DNA from: Larkinella arboricola
Lineage (GTDB): Bacteria > Bacteroidota > Bacteroidia > Cytophagales > Spirosomataceae
Reading direction: 5' to 3'
Length of the DNA: 64,000 nucleotides
Assembly: GCF_003259745.1 (NCBI RefSeq)
Contig: NZ_QLMC01000001.1
Span: 868,001-932,000 of the forward strand
Shown here: positions 16,767 through 25,238 of the stretch, in pieces
How the letters are laid out: each line of letters starts with the position of its first letter
Position numbering within the stretch: position 1 is the first letter of the stretch
Made by a program: the position numbers and the translations under genes
The notes under the pieces: model-generated
Databases searched by the model: none
What the model was told of the DNA's origin: nothing
What the model saw: only the letters and a program-made list of their open reading frames with translations

Positions 16767-17969
16767 ATGTACAACCTGATTCTGTTTGACGATTCAACGA
16801 TTCGCACGGCCCTGTTACCTTTTACATTTACGCGGCCAGTGAGTGAAATCCGGGTTGGCATCTGCACCATCACGGAAAAATGGACCCGGCAGTTCAATAC
16901 CGTACCTGCGTTTCTAACGCAGCCTTACCTGCAAATAAAATATCCTTATCAGCCAAAGCCATCCGGATTGTTCGTGAACGGCGCCATTTGCCCCACGAAG
17001 TCACTAATTATTGCACTGAATAGTTTGCCGTTGGAGGGAGCTCTGGTAACACCCGATGGCTTGCTGCTGGCGCTGTATACGGAAAAACCGCTGGAATCGG
17101 CTCCTTCGGCTGACGACGCGCAAACGATAACGGTTTTTGAGGAACCGCTGACGGTCATCAGAAGTCTGCCGGATATTTTTGCCAGCAACAGCGAGCAGAT
17201 CCGGGCCGATTTTGAGTTGCTAACGGCCGGGCGCACGTCGCAGCCCATCACGGACCCCCATACGCGCTGTTACGCGCCCGAAAACATTTTTGTGGAAGAA
17301 GGGGCCCAAATCCGGGCGGCTGTACTGAATGCGGAAGGCGGTCCAATTTATATCGGTAAAAACGCGCTGATTCAGGAAGGTACGGTTATGCTCGGGCCTT
17401 TTGCGCTCTGCGACCACGCCACCATCAACTGGGGCGGCAAAATGCGCAGCAATACCACCATCGGACCGTATACCAAGGTGGGCGGAGAAATCAGCAATTC
17501 GGTTTTCTTCGGCTACAGTAACAAGGGCCACGACGGTTTTCTGGGCAATTCGGTGATTGGGGAATGGTGCAATCTGGGAGCCAATACCAACAACTCGAAT
17601 CTGAAAAACGATTATACCAACGTAAAGCTCTACAGCTACGCGACCGGCCAGTTCGAAAACATCGATCGGCTGTTTTGCGGGCTGATGATGGGCGATTATA
17701 CCAAGGCGGGCATCAGTACGATGTTCAATACCGGTACGGTGGTGGGTGTCAACGTCAACGTGTTTGGCGCGGGTTTTCAGCCGAAGCACATTCCATCGTT
17801 TTCCTGGGGCGGTGGAGCCGAAGGGCTTACCGACTACCGGCTTGAAAAAGCCGTCGAGGTGGTCCGGGAAACCATCACCCAGCGGGGCATGGTCTTTACC
17901 GACGTGGACGAAGCCATTCTGCGGGAAGTCCATCGAATGGAGAAAGAGAACAGAAACAACAAATCGTAA
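16767..17969 (+). CDS. Alternative GlmU-type sugar nucleotidyltransferase/acetyltransferase of Bacteroidota
   Basis: 400 residues. The N-terminal part (about 1-190) opens with NLILFDDSTIRTALLPFTFTRPV, characteristic of the Bacteroidota GlmU-like family (TIGR03991 type). From about residue 195 a left-handed beta-helix of hexapeptide repeats follows (IYIGKNALIQEG, GGKMRSNTTIG and similar). These proteins are thought to replace canonical GlmU in making UDP-GlcNAc from glucosamine-1-phosphate. It leads a co-directional run with holB, rimB, rimK and hemC. A GATATTTG at 16737-16744 is one base off a -7 element. Exact substrates are inferred from the family. Confidence 0.88.
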   Translation: MYNLILFDDSTIRTALLPFTFTRPVSEIRVGICTITEKWTRQFNTVPAFLTQPYLQIKYPYQPKPSGLFVNGAICPTKSLIIALNSLPLEGALVTPDGLLLALYTEKPLESAPSADDAQTITVFEEPLTVIRSLPDIFASNSEQIRADFELLTAGRTSQPITDPHTRCYAPENIFVEEGAQIRAAVLNAEGGPIYIGKNALIQEGTVMLGPFALCDHATINWGGKMRSNTTIGPYTKVGGEISNSVFFGYSNKGHDGFLGNSVIGEWCNLGANTNNSNLKNDYTNVKLYSYATGQFENIDRLFCGLMMGDYTKAGISTMFNTGTVVGVNVNVFGAGFQPKHIPSFSWGGGAEGLTDYRLEKAVEVVRETITQRGMVFTDVDEAILREVHRMEKENRNNKS

Positions 17970-18020
17970 ACGGGAGGCAACTGGGGCGTGTAATCCATTT
18001 CCTGCTTTCTTCTTTTCAGT

Positions 18021-19166
18021 ATGCAATTCAGTGAAATCATCGGACATAACGATACCAAGCGGGCGCTGATCCGGGCGGTGCAGACCAACCACCTGGCCCA
18101 CGCCCAGCTTTTTGACGGTCCGCCGGGCAGCGCAAATCTGGCGCTGGCGCTGGCGTTTGCCACCTTCGTCAACTGCGAAGACCGGCAAGAATCCGGCGAC
18201 GGGCTGGCCGACTCTTGCGGCCGGTGTGCGTCCTGCCTGAAAATGCAGAAGCTGGTACACCCCGATTTGTCGATTATTTTTCCGGTGGCGGGCAGCAAAG
18301 TAACCAGCGAAACCCTGATGGCCGACTTCCGCAAGTTTGTGCTCGAACATCCATACCGTGTGCTGGACGAATGGCTGGCGGCTGTCAGCATCAAACAGGG
18401 CAACATTCCGGTCGAAGAGGCCCGGGAACTGATGGGAAAACTGTCGCTGAAAGCCTACGAGGGTAACTACAAAATTGTCCTGATCTGGTGCGCCGAAAAC
18501 CTGCATACCGCCACGGCCAACGCCCTGCTGAAATTGCTGGAAGAACCGCCCGCCCAAACGCTTTTTCTGCTGGTGACCAACCAGGCCGATAAATTGCTGA
18601 TCACCATTCTGTCGCGGACCCAGCGCGTAGCCGTGCAGAACTTTACCGACGACGAAGTGACTACGCACCTGCGCCAGCACCTGAATCTGCCCGAAAAACG
18701 CGCCCGGCAACTGGCCTATCTGGCCGATGGTAATCTCTCGGAAGCCATCCGGTTGTCGGAAGAAGAACCGGAAAAAGGCGAGGGCGAACCGGGTTCCGAC
18801 CGGCACAGCTGGTTTGCCGAATGGATGCGGTTGTGCTACCGGCAGGATTTGATTACACTCGTCAAACAGGCCGATCAGTTTGATGCGATGGGAAAGGAAA
18901 AACAGCGGGGTTTGCTCGACTACAGCCTGAACCTTTGCCGGGATTTATTTTTGTGGAAACACGGCGTCAACGAACTCTTGCGACTCCCGGACGAAGAACG
19001 TACGTTTGTAGAAAATTTTGGTAAAGTTCTCACATCCGAACACCTGGAAAGTATGGTTGGTCAGTTGAACGAAGCGGTATTTCATATCGAACGAAACGTC
19101 CGGGCCAAAATGGTCATGATGGACCTGTCACTTTCCTTCAGCAGCCTGATTCGCAACGGAAAATGA
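18021..19166 (+). CDS. holB: DNA polymerase III clamp-loader subunit delta-prime
   Basis: Structural subunit of the clamp loader that opens the beta sliding clamp. The 381 residues begin MQFSEIIGHNDTKRALIRA as in the family and carry four zinc-ligand cysteines at 52, 66, 69 and 72 (CGRCASC). The loop where Walker A would be reads GPPGSANL (33-40) and lacks the lysine, as expected for delta-prime, which does not hydrolyse ATP. It continues with LLKLLEEPP and an SRTQR-like segment (LSRTQRVAV). Its end overlaps rimB by four bases. Confidence 0.92.
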   Translation: MQFSEIIGHNDTKRALIRAVQTNHLAHAQLFDGPPGSANLALALAFATFVNCEDRQESGDGLADSCGRCASCLKMQKLVHPDLSIIFPVAGSKVTSETLMADFRKFVLEHPYRVLDEWLAAVSIKQGNIPVEEARELMGKLSLKAYEGNYKIVLIWCAENLHTATANALLKLLEEPPAQTLFLLVTNQADKLLITILSRTQRVAVQNFTDDEVTTHLRQHLNLPEKRARQLAYLADGNLSEAIRLSEEEPEKGEGEPGSDRHSWFAEWMRLCYRQDLITLVKQADQFDAMGKEKQRGLLDYSLNLCRDLFLWKHGVNELLRLPDEERTFVENFGKVLTSEHLESMVGQLNEAVFHIERNVRAKMVMMDLSLSFSSLIRNGK

Positions 19167-19639
19167 AACGCCCGACGAAGACCGTTTCGGGCGAGCGCCC
19201 CAAACAGGTAATCGGTTTTGCCGACCGGCTGGATTTTCCGGACCTGGGCTGGACCGACGTTGATGCCAAGATTGACACGGGCGCTTATACGTCTGCTCTG
19301 CACTGTACGGACGTTAAACTGGTGCCCCACGGCGACGGCTTTCGCCTGCGCTTTACGCTGGTCGGGGATCGGGGCCGGAAGAAAAAACAGTTTGTTACCG
19401 ATCTGTTCCAGTACAAAACCATTAAAAACTCATTTGGGCAGTCCGAGAAACGGTTTGTCATTCAGACCCGTGTGCTGATCATGGGGCGGCTGATCCGGGC
19501 TGAATTCTCGCTGGCCAATCGCGGAACCATGCGCTTCCCGGTATTACTGGGGCGCAAACTATTGCGCAACAAATTTGTTGTTGACGTATCACTCCAAAAC
19601 GTTTCGTACCAGATGAAACAACAGAGCCCGGCTTCCTGA
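19163..19639 (+). CDS. RimB-type retropepsin-like protease (DUF785, RimK-associated)
   Basis: 158 residues with the aspartyl-protease-like motif KIDTGAYTSALH (Asp38) and VLLGRKLLRNKFVVDV near the C-terminus, typical of Pfam family PF05618. In pseudomonads, RimB acts with the glutamate ligase RimK and the regulator RimA to control glutamate tails on ribosomal protein S6. Here the gene starts within the last four bases of holB and is followed 61 nt later by a RimK-type ligase, so the pair is conserved. No RimA-like gene is adjacent. Older annotation as an ATP-dependent zinc protease is probably misleading. Confidence 0.82.
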   Translation: MKRPTKTVSGERPKQVIGFADRLDFPDLGWTDVDAKIDTGAYTSALHCTDVKLVPHGDGFRLRFTLVGDRGRKKKQFVTDLFQYKTIKNSFGQSEKRFVIQTRVLIMGRLIRAEFSLANRGTMRFPVLLGRKLLRNKFVVDVSLQNVSYQMKQQSPAS

Positions 19640-19700
19640 CGTTGGTGACACGGGCCGGTTCTGTCTCCTTTCCATCCACTGACTTTCTTGTTTATCCGAT

Positions 19701-20603
19701 ATGCGTATCGCTATTTTGTCGACCAATCCCGAATTGTATTCTACAAAACGGTTGGTCAGGGCCGTCGAAGAACGTGGACACGAAGCCGTTGTCATTGATC
19801 ACCTGCGCTGCCAGATGATGATTGAAGGCGGCAAGCCGGATGTTCTTTATAAAGGTCAGCCGCTGGAACACATCGACGCCATTGTGCCGCGGATTGGCGC
19901 TTCGGCAACTGATTACGGTTGTGCGGTTGTCCGGCAGTTTGAGATGATGAAAGTATTTACAACGGCCCGGTCGCAGGCCATTACCCGTTCCCGCAATAAA
20001 TTGCGGAGTTTGCAGATTTTGTCGAAGGCGGGGGTGGGGCTGCCCAAAACCGTATTTGCCAAACATCCCAAAGATGTAGACCCGCTGATTGCGCTGGTGG
20101 GCGGCCCGCCGGTCGTGATCAAGCTGCTCGAAGGAACGCAGGGCATGGGCGTGGTGCTGGCCGAAAGTGCCAAAGCCGCCAAATCGACCATCGAAGCTTT
20201 TTACGGATTGAAGGCAAATGTCTTGATCCAGGAGTATATTGCCGAAGCAAAAGGCGCCGACATCCGGGCGTTTGTGGTGGGTAGCCGGGTGGTTGCTGCC
20301 ATGAAGCGGCAGGGCAAAGAGGGTGAATTTCGCTCCAACCTGCACCGGGGCGGCTCCGGGCAGACGGTTTTGCTGAGCCCCGACGAAGAATGGACCGCCG
20401 TTCATGCTGCCAAATCCCTGGGTTTACGGGTGGCAGGGGTGGATATGCTGCAATCGCAACGCGGGCCGCTGGTGCTGGAAGTCAACTCGTCGCCGGGGCT
20501 GGAAGGTGTCGAAAAGACAACCAAGGTTGATATTGCTGGCCAGATTGTTGAATACATTGAAGAAAAAATTCCGACCGATGAAGTGGACACGGTTGGTGTA
20601 TAA
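19701..20603 (+). CDS. rimK: RimK-family alpha-L-glutamate ligase
   Basis: ATP-grasp enzyme of 300 residues that adds glutamate residues to a protein C-terminus (ribosomal protein S6 in E. coli) and can make poly-glutamate. Visible: the N-terminal [27 protein letters not shown] (near 55), ATP-grasp segments [16 protein letters not shown] (near 138-153) and VLIQEYI (near 174), and the metal-binding [13 protein letters not shown] (near 257-269). The length matches E. coli RimK. It lies between the rimB-type gene and hemC (6 nt away), so transcription is probably shared. Confidence 0.93.
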   Translation: MRIAILSTNPELYSTKRLVRAVEERGHEAVVIDHLRCQMMIEGGKPDVLYKGQPLEHIDAIVPRIGASATDYGCAVVRQFEMMKVFTTARSQAITRSRNKLRSLQILSKAGVGLPKTVFAKHPKDVDPLIALVGGPPVVIKLLEGTQGMGVVLAESAKAAKSTIEAFYGLKANVLIQEYIAEAKGADIRAFVVGSRVVAAMKRQGKEGEFRSNLHRGGSGQTVLLSPDEEWTAVHAAKSLGLRVAGVDMLQSQRGPLVLEVNSSPGLEGVEKTTKVDIAGQIVEYIEEKIPTDEVDTVGV

Positions 20604-20608
20604 ATGGA

Positions 20609-21535
20609 ATGATGAACATTAAAATTGGAACACGCGGCAGTCGGCTGGCGCTCTGGCAGGCTTACTACATTCAGGATCTGTTAAAAGCCGCCGAAGTGGA
20701 TTCGGAACTGGTTATTATTGAAACCAAGGGCGATAAAATTCTGGATCGGTCGCTGGCCAAGATTGGCAGTAAGGGCGTTTTTACGCAGGAACTGGAAGAC
20801 CAGCTTCGGGCCGGAACGATTGATATTGCCGTGCACAGCGCCAAAGACCTGCAATCGTCGCTGCCGGAAGATTTATCCATTATTGCGTTTACCGAACGCG
20901 AGCGGGTCAATGACGTTTTAATCAGCCAGGACAAAAGCCTGTCGCTGACGAGTGGGCGGGAATTTGTGGTCGGTACCTCCTCCACGCGCCGGGTGGCGAT
21001 GCTGAAGCATTTCTGTCCGCACATCAAAACCGTCGATATGCGGGGCAACCTGCAAACCCGGTTGCGCAAGCTGGAAGAAGGCCAGTGCGATGCCCTGCTG
21101 CTGGCCTACGCGGGCGTTCACCGGATGGAATACGACGATCTGATTGCCGAATACCTGCCTACCGAGGATTTTACCCCCGCCGTCGGACAGGGGAGCGTAG
21201 CCATCGAAGCGGCCTCGAGCCTGTCCATTGATAAACTGAACACCATCCGTCAATTAACCAACCATGAACCAACCGAAGCCTGTTTGAAAGCCGAGCGGGC
21301 CTTTTTACGGCGGCTGGAAGGCGGTTGCAGCATTCCGGTTTTCGGGCTGGCCACCTGGCAGGACGGTGAGATCAGCCTGACGGGCGGGGTTGTTAGCCTG
21401 GACGGCAGTGAGCTGTTGCGCGACCGGTTCAGCGGACCACCGGCGGAAGCTGAGCGGCTGGGACACGCACTGGCTGAGAGTATTTTAGCGAAAGGTGGGG
21501 ACGAAATCTTGCGGGCGGTGCGTCAAAACTTGTAA
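20609..21535 (+). CDS. hemC: Hydroxymethylbilane synthase (porphobilinogen deaminase)
   Basis: Joins four porphobilinogens into hydroxymethylbilane in haem synthesis. The 308 residues show IGTRGSRLALWQ (6-17), the catalytic AVHSAKD (74-80), VGTSSTRR (121-128), RGNLQTRL (145-152) and the dipyrromethane-cofactor Cys240 in LEGGCSIP. Two adjacent ATGs (20609 and 20612) are possible starts. It sits 6 nt after rimK. No other hem gene is in the window. Confidence 0.96.
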   Translation: MMNIKIGTRGSRLALWQAYYIQDLLKAAEVDSELVIIETKGDKILDRSLAKIGSKGVFTQELEDQLRAGTIDIAVHSAKDLQSSLPEDLSIIAFTERERVNDVLISQDKSLSLTSGREFVVGTSSTRRVAMLKHFCPHIKTVDMRGNLQTRLRKLEEGQCDALLLAYAGVHRMEYDDLIAEYLPTEDFTPAVGQGSVAIEAASSLSIDKLNTIRQLTNHEPTEACLKAERAFLRRLEGGCSIPVFGLATWQDGEISLTGGVVSLDGSELLRDRFSGPPAEAERLGHALAESILAKGGDEILRAVRQNL

Positions 21536-21569
21536 CTTGTCGGTCCAAAACCCGCTGTTACAACTTGTT

Positions 21570-22013
21570 ATGGTTAAAATTGCCCAAACCGAAGCCGACC
21601 TTCGCCGTTGTCTTCCCGCGTTGGTTACGTTACGACCGCACCTGAGCCCCAACGAGGCCCTGGAACAAATTTTGCTGCTACAGAAAGAAGACCGTTACGT
21701 GGTGGCCTACGTTGAGCCAGATGGGCAGGATTCTTCCGAAACGGCGGCTCCGGCGGCCATCGGATACCGGTATATGAACCTGCTGTTCAGTGGCAAAACG
21801 CTTTACATTGACGATTTGTCAACGCTGCCCGACCAGCGCGGCAAAGGGTACGCCAGCCAGTTGGTCGACTTTGTGATTGCCGAAGCCCGACGCGCCGGTT
21901 GTACCGCCGTGACACTCGATTCGGGTCAGAATCCGCAGCGGTATGATGCGCACCGGCTGTATCTGAACAAACGGTTTAACATTGTCAGCCACCATTTTGC
22001 GTTGAAATTGTAA
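21570..22013 (+). CDS. GNAT-family N-acetyltransferase
   Basis: 147 residues starting at the ATG at 21570 (MVKIAQTEADLRR). It shows the acetyl-CoA-binding motif RGKGYASQLVDFVIAEA and the downstream LDSGQNPQRYDAHRLYLNKRF, the usual end of GNAT domains. A longer reading frame from 21495 would overlap hemC and add non-homologous sequence. The substrate is unknown. It is 34 nt after hemC in a co-directional cluster. Confidence 0.88.
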   Translation: MVKIAQTEADLRRCLPALVTLRPHLSPNEALEQILLLQKEDRYVVAYVEPDGQDSSETAAPAAIGYRYMNLLFSGKTLYIDDLSTLPDQRGKGYASQLVDFVIAEARRAGCTAVTLDSGQNPQRYDAHRLYLNKRFNIVSHHFALKL

Positions 22014-22082
22014 TTGAGACAAACGAAAACAGAGAAAAGAAGAAAGCGCACTTCTTCGGTTTTGACTTCTAACCCGTTTACT

Positions 22083-22802
22083 ATGCGGATACCCGTTCTG
22101 CTCATTGCTCTGCTGCTTGCCTGGCCCGTTCTGGCCAAAAAACCGTCTAAAAAGAAGGATTATCTGGTGACGATCAACACGGAATTTGGCCCGATGCGGT
22201 TGATTTTGTACGATCAGACCCCGAAACACAAAGCGAACTTCATTAAACTGACTCAGGAGAAGTTTTATGACGGTTTGCTGTTCCACCGAATCATTCAGAA
22301 TTTCATGATCCAGGGTGGTGATCCAGACTCCCGAAACGCCCCGCCCGACCAGATGCTGGGCAGCGGTGATGCAGGCTATACCATCCCGGCCGAGTTTGTC
22401 CCGGAATTATATCATAAGAAAGGCGCGCTGGCGGCAGCCCGGAATAATAACCCCGAAAAGGCATCGAGCGGTTGCCAGTTCTACGTAGTGCAGGGCCGGG
22501 TCTGGAACGACGCGGAGCTTCAGCAGCAAACCGAACGCATTGCCCAGATGAAAGGCCGTCAGCCAACCGATGCGCAGAAGCAGGTTTACCAAACGCTGGG
22601 CGGCAGCCCACATCTCGACGGAAATTATACGGTTTTTGGCGAAGTGATTGACGGTCTGGCCGTGGTCGACAGCATCGCCAGACAACCCGCCAATCCGCTC
22701 AACCGTCCGCTCAAAGACTTGAAAATGACGGTATCGGGCGAATGGATGAAAAAGAAAAAAATTACAAAACAGTTCGGGTACGTCTATCCTAAAAACAGAT
22801 AG
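22083..22802 (+). CDS. Exported cyclophilin-type peptidyl-prolyl isomerase
   Basis: Speeds proline cis-trans isomerisation of envelope proteins. 239 residues with a signal peptide (MRIPVLLIALLLAWPVLA) and the cyclophilin core FHRIIQNFMIQGGDP (near 69-83). A longer than usual insertion (about 140-165, rich in Gln and charged residues) precedes GNYTVFGEV and a VDSIA ending. The start at 22083 gives the signal peptide directly; the in-frame region upstream is purine-rich spacer. Location is periplasmic by signal. It is followed 17 nt later by the RmlD-like gene. Confidence 0.9.
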   Translation: MRIPVLLIALLLAWPVLAKKPSKKKDYLVTINTEFGPMRLILYDQTPKHKANFIKLTQEKFYDGLLFHRIIQNFMIQGGDPDSRNAPPDQMLGSGDAGYTIPAEFVPELYHKKGALAAARNNNPEKASSGCQFYVVQGRVWNDAELQQQTERIAQMKGRQPTDAQKQVYQTLGGSPHLDGNYTVFGEVIDGLAVVDSIARQPANPLNRPLKDLKMTVSGEWMKKKKITKQFGYVYPKNR

Positions 22803-22819
22803 ATCCTCTACACACTCTT

Positions 22820-23722
22820 ATGAAAAAACGCATTCTGATTACCGGCTCCAACGGTTTGCTGGGGCAAAAACTGGTTCATCTATTAACGCAGCAGCCTGAC
22901 GTGGAGTTAATTGCCACCGCGCGCGGAGCCAACCGCCTGCCCGCATCGGAGCGTTATACCTATCAGCCGATGGATATTACCGACCGGCAACAGGTACTCG
23001 ACGTGGTGGGGGAGACGAAACCGGATGTGATTATTCACACGGCGGCCATGACCAACGTGGATCAGTGCGAAGCGGAGAAGGATGCGTGTTGGGCGCAGAA
23101 TGTGTCGGCGGTGGAGTATCTGGTGGAAGCGAGCCGGATCAACGATGCGTTTCTGGTGCACGTTTCAACGGATTTCATCTTCGACGGTGCGGCCGGTCCG
23201 TACGACGAAGAGGCTGAGGCCAATCCCATCAGTTTCTACGGCTGGAGCAAATATGCCGCCGAAAAAGCCGTTATCCATTCAGGGATCAAATGGGCCATTG
23301 CCCGGACGGTATTGGTCTACGGCATTGCCCACGACATGAGCCGGACCAACATTATTCTGTGGGTAAAAAAATCGCTGGAAGATGGCAAGACGATCAAGGT
23401 CGTAACGGACCAGTGGCGCTCTCCAACGCTGGCCGAAGACCTGGCTATGGGCTGCTGGCTGATTGCCGACAAAGAAGCGGAAGGGATTTATAATATTTCC
23501 GGGAAAGATTTTCTAACTCCCTACGAAATGGCTATCAAAACCGCCGATTACTTCCAACTGGATAAGTCGCTCATCACCCAGGCCGATTCCTCGACGTTTA
23601 CGCAACCGGCCCGGCGGCCCCCGCGTACGGGTTTCGTGCTAGATAAACCGCGCCGGGTTCTGGGCTACGACCCGAAAAGTTTTGAAGAAGGCATTGCCGT
23701 TCTGGCTGCGCAGATTTCATAA
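22820..23722 (+). CDS. RmlD-like SDR sugar nucleotide reductase
   Basis: 300-residue extended short-chain dehydrogenase of the dTDP-4-dehydrorhamnose reductase type. It has the NAD(P)-binding motif ITGSNGLLGQKL (6-17), DVIIHTAAMTNVDQCE, VSTDFIFDG and the catalytic YGWSK (Tyr and Lys three residues apart). No other rml genes (A, B, C) are nearby, so a dedicated rhamnose role is not supported by context; such lone copies are common in Bacteroidota. A hairpin closes the run 11 nt after the stop. Confidence 0.87.
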   Translation: MKKRILITGSNGLLGQKLVHLLTQQPDVELIATARGANRLPASERYTYQPMDITDRQQVLDVVGETKPDVIIHTAAMTNVDQCEAEKDACWAQNVSAVEYLVEASRINDAFLVHVSTDFIFDGAAGPYDEEAEANPISFYGWSKYAAEKAVIHSGIKWAIARTVLVYGIAHDMSRTNIILWVKKSLEDGKTIKVVTDQWRSPTLAEDLAMGCWLIADKEAEGIYNISGKDFLTPYEMAIKTADYFQLDKSLITQADSSTFTQPARRPPRTGFVLDKPRRVLGYDPKSFEEGIAVLAAQIS

Positions 23723-23732
23723 AAGAGTAGTA

Positions 23733-23781
23733 CGGGATTCGGTTTGGGAGGCTGTAGCCACGATTCATAAACCGGATCCCG
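23733..23781 (+). terminator. Hairpin at the end of the holB-rmlD run
   Basis: CGGGATTCGGTTT (23733-23745) pairs with AAACCGGATCCCG (23769-23781) over all 13 positions, with one G-T wobble. It starts 11 nt after the RmlD-like stop codon. There is no long T-run after it. Confidence 0.6.
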
Positions 23782-23817
23782 CAGCCTAAGTGAGTACGTT
23801 ATAAACCCTGAACCCTT

Positions 23818-24258
23818 ATGAAATGGCTTTTATTTGTTGCTCTGATTGGTATATCGCTGACTAGCCAGGCGCAGTTGCCGGCTACCGGAAAACGGGTGTA
23901 TGGCCCTGTAACGACAAAGCGCGGCATTGTTCTGAAAGAAGGTGATCAGGTGCGGTTTGGTGAAGGTGGTCTGGCGTCGGGCGGTTATCAGCACATTTAT
24001 CTGACGTTCGATAAGTTTGGACAAAAAGCAGAAACCGCTCATCTGGAAGAAGGCTATGCTTACAAATACGCGACGATCAAAGAGTTTCGGGAAGTTGGCT
24101 CCGGCAGCGACCGGCGGCTGGTGGCTCTGATTCGTCCGAAAGGCGGAGTCAGCATTCACTTTCGGGCGGTCGATCTCGAACCGGCCATGCAGTCCAAGGA
24201 AATCATCTCCATCAACGGAACGGCAATCAGCAAACTGATCTCGAAGAAGCAGATTTAA
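23818..24258 (+). CDS. Small secreted protein of unknown function
   Basis: 146 residues with a signal peptide (MKWLLFVALIGISLTSQA, cleavage before QLPATG). The mature part has alternating basic and hydrophobic segments (KRGIVLKEGDQVRFG, VHFRAVDLE-like strands) that suggest a small beta-rich periplasmic domain. I do not recognise the family. It has its own spacer on both sides: a hairpin 36 nt upstream and a terminator right after its stop codon, so it is probably transcribed alone. Confidence 0.78.
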   Translation: MKWLLFVALIGISLTSQAQLPATGKRVYGPVTTKRGIVLKEGDQVRFGEGGLASGGYQHIYLTFDKFGQKAETAHLEEGYAYKYATIKEFREVGSGSDRRLVALIRPKGGVSIHFRAVDLEPAMQSKEIISINGTAISKLISKKQI

Positions 24259-24281
24259 GCGGTGTTATGCCGCCCTTTTTT
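24259..24281 (+). terminator. Rho-independent terminator
   Basis: GCGG (24259-24262), a 7-nt loop, CCGC (24270-24273), then CC and six Ts. It begins right after the stop of the small secreted protein. The stem is short but the T-run is clear. Confidence 0.6.
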
Positions 24282-24304
24282 ATACCAAAGCGACAGCCGC
24301 ATGT

Positions 24305-24324
24305 ATCGCCGTTTCGACGGCGAT
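24305..24324. other. Perfect 8-bp hairpin with a TTCG tetraloop
   Basis: ATCGCCGT, loop TTCG, ACGGCGAT. UUCG-capped hairpins are unusually stable in RNA. It lies in the 316-nt spacer 24259-24574, which otherwise holds the terminator before it and a promoter element near its end; no reading frame of note is seen there. Confidence 0.6.
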
Positions 24325-24511
24325 TTCTTCGAAAGAACAATCCAATAGGTAAGCCCGTTTGGCCGTTAACAAAGAGAAATGGCCTAAAGCGGGTTATAAC
24401 TGGCTTTTAGTGGATCATTAAACATTCTGGGCAGATTTGCTCAGAATTGGTTAGCTTGGATTAATTATTACAAAACCGTCCGGTCGCCATACAAATAGCC
24501 GCCGGATTGTA

Positions 24512-24519
24512 TATATTTG
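24512..24519 (+). promoter_or_regulatory. Candidate -7 element for the GMC oxidoreductase pair
   Basis: TATATTTG matches TAnnTTTG 55 nt before the ATG at 24575. No TTG is seen at -33. Confidence 0.45.
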
Positions 24520-24574
24520 TCATGGATTATTCCGTTACTTTTTTGAATCTCACTAATCTTTTACTCAGTACATT

Positions 24575-25165
24575 ATGAACAGAAGAGATGCCCTGATGCG
24601 GGTTGCGGCTTTGATGGGGACCACCCTATCGCTTCCTGCACTCGCGGATACGCTCGAAGCCTCGGCGACCAAGCGCGCCGTTAGCGGAAAGCCTCTGTTG
24701 TTTACGGCAGACCAGGACACGATGGTCGCTGAAATGACCGAAGTCATTATTCCCACGACCAACACGCCCGGTGCCAAGGCTGCTAAAGTCAACGAGATCA
24801 TTGATATTATTCTGAAAGACTGTTATCCTCAGAAAGAACAGAAGCTGTTTCTGGACGGGTTGGCGCATACCAATGAACTGAGTCAGGCCAGTTATAACAA
24901 AAATTTCGTGGCTCTCGACGAGAAGCAGCGCATCGAAGTGATGACCAAGCTCCAGGCTGAAGCCGCCGAGCAACGGAAAGCCATGGCCAATCTGCCCGCC
25001 GAACAGCGGTATACACCGTTCTTCAACACGCTGAAATCGCTGACACTGAACGGTTATTTTACCTCCCAGATCGGCGCAACCCAGGCGCTGGAGTATGTCG
25101 CCGTGCCGGGGCGCTTTCAGGGGTGCATTGATCTGAAGCCCGGCCAGAAAGCCTGGGCCATCTAG
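24575..25165 (+). CDS. Gluconate 2-dehydrogenase subunit 3-like protein
   Basis: 196 residues, exported: MNRRDALMRVAALMGTTLSLPALA is a Tat-like signal (RR followed by a hydrophobic stretch). The mature part (TADQDTMVAEMTEVIIPTTNTPGAKAAKV) matches the small subunit family that accompanies GMC-type flavin dehydrogenases and may help export or stabilise the catalytic subunit. It precedes the GMC gene by 73 nt. The third usual partner, a cytochrome c subunit, is not adjacent. Confidence 0.88.
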   Translation: MNRRDALMRVAALMGTTLSLPALADTLEASATKRAVSGKPLLFTADQDTMVAEMTEVIIPTTNTPGAKAAKVNEIIDIILKDCYPQKEQKLFLDGLAHTNELSQASYNKNFVALDEKQRIEVMTKLQAEAAEQRKAMANLPAEQRYTPFFNTLKSLTLNGYFTSQIGATQALEYVAVPGRFQGCIDLKPGQKAWAI

Positions 25166-25238
25166 TTGTAAATGAACAGGACGGAACCGCTTCACGGTAT
25201 ATTGTTCATTCTCTTTTTAAAATTTCATTCAGACCAAC

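Noticed and set aside
17220-18806. A 528-codon open frame on the minus strand
   Set aside because: It runs antisense to the alternative GlmU and holB genes, both of which carry clear family motifs on the plus strand. Its protein is a low-complexity shadow.
22014-22082. Another purine-rich palindrome before the cyclophilin gene
   Set aside because: The purine-rich left part pairs only weakly with the region after it and needs a gap of four bases; not convincing as a member of either family.
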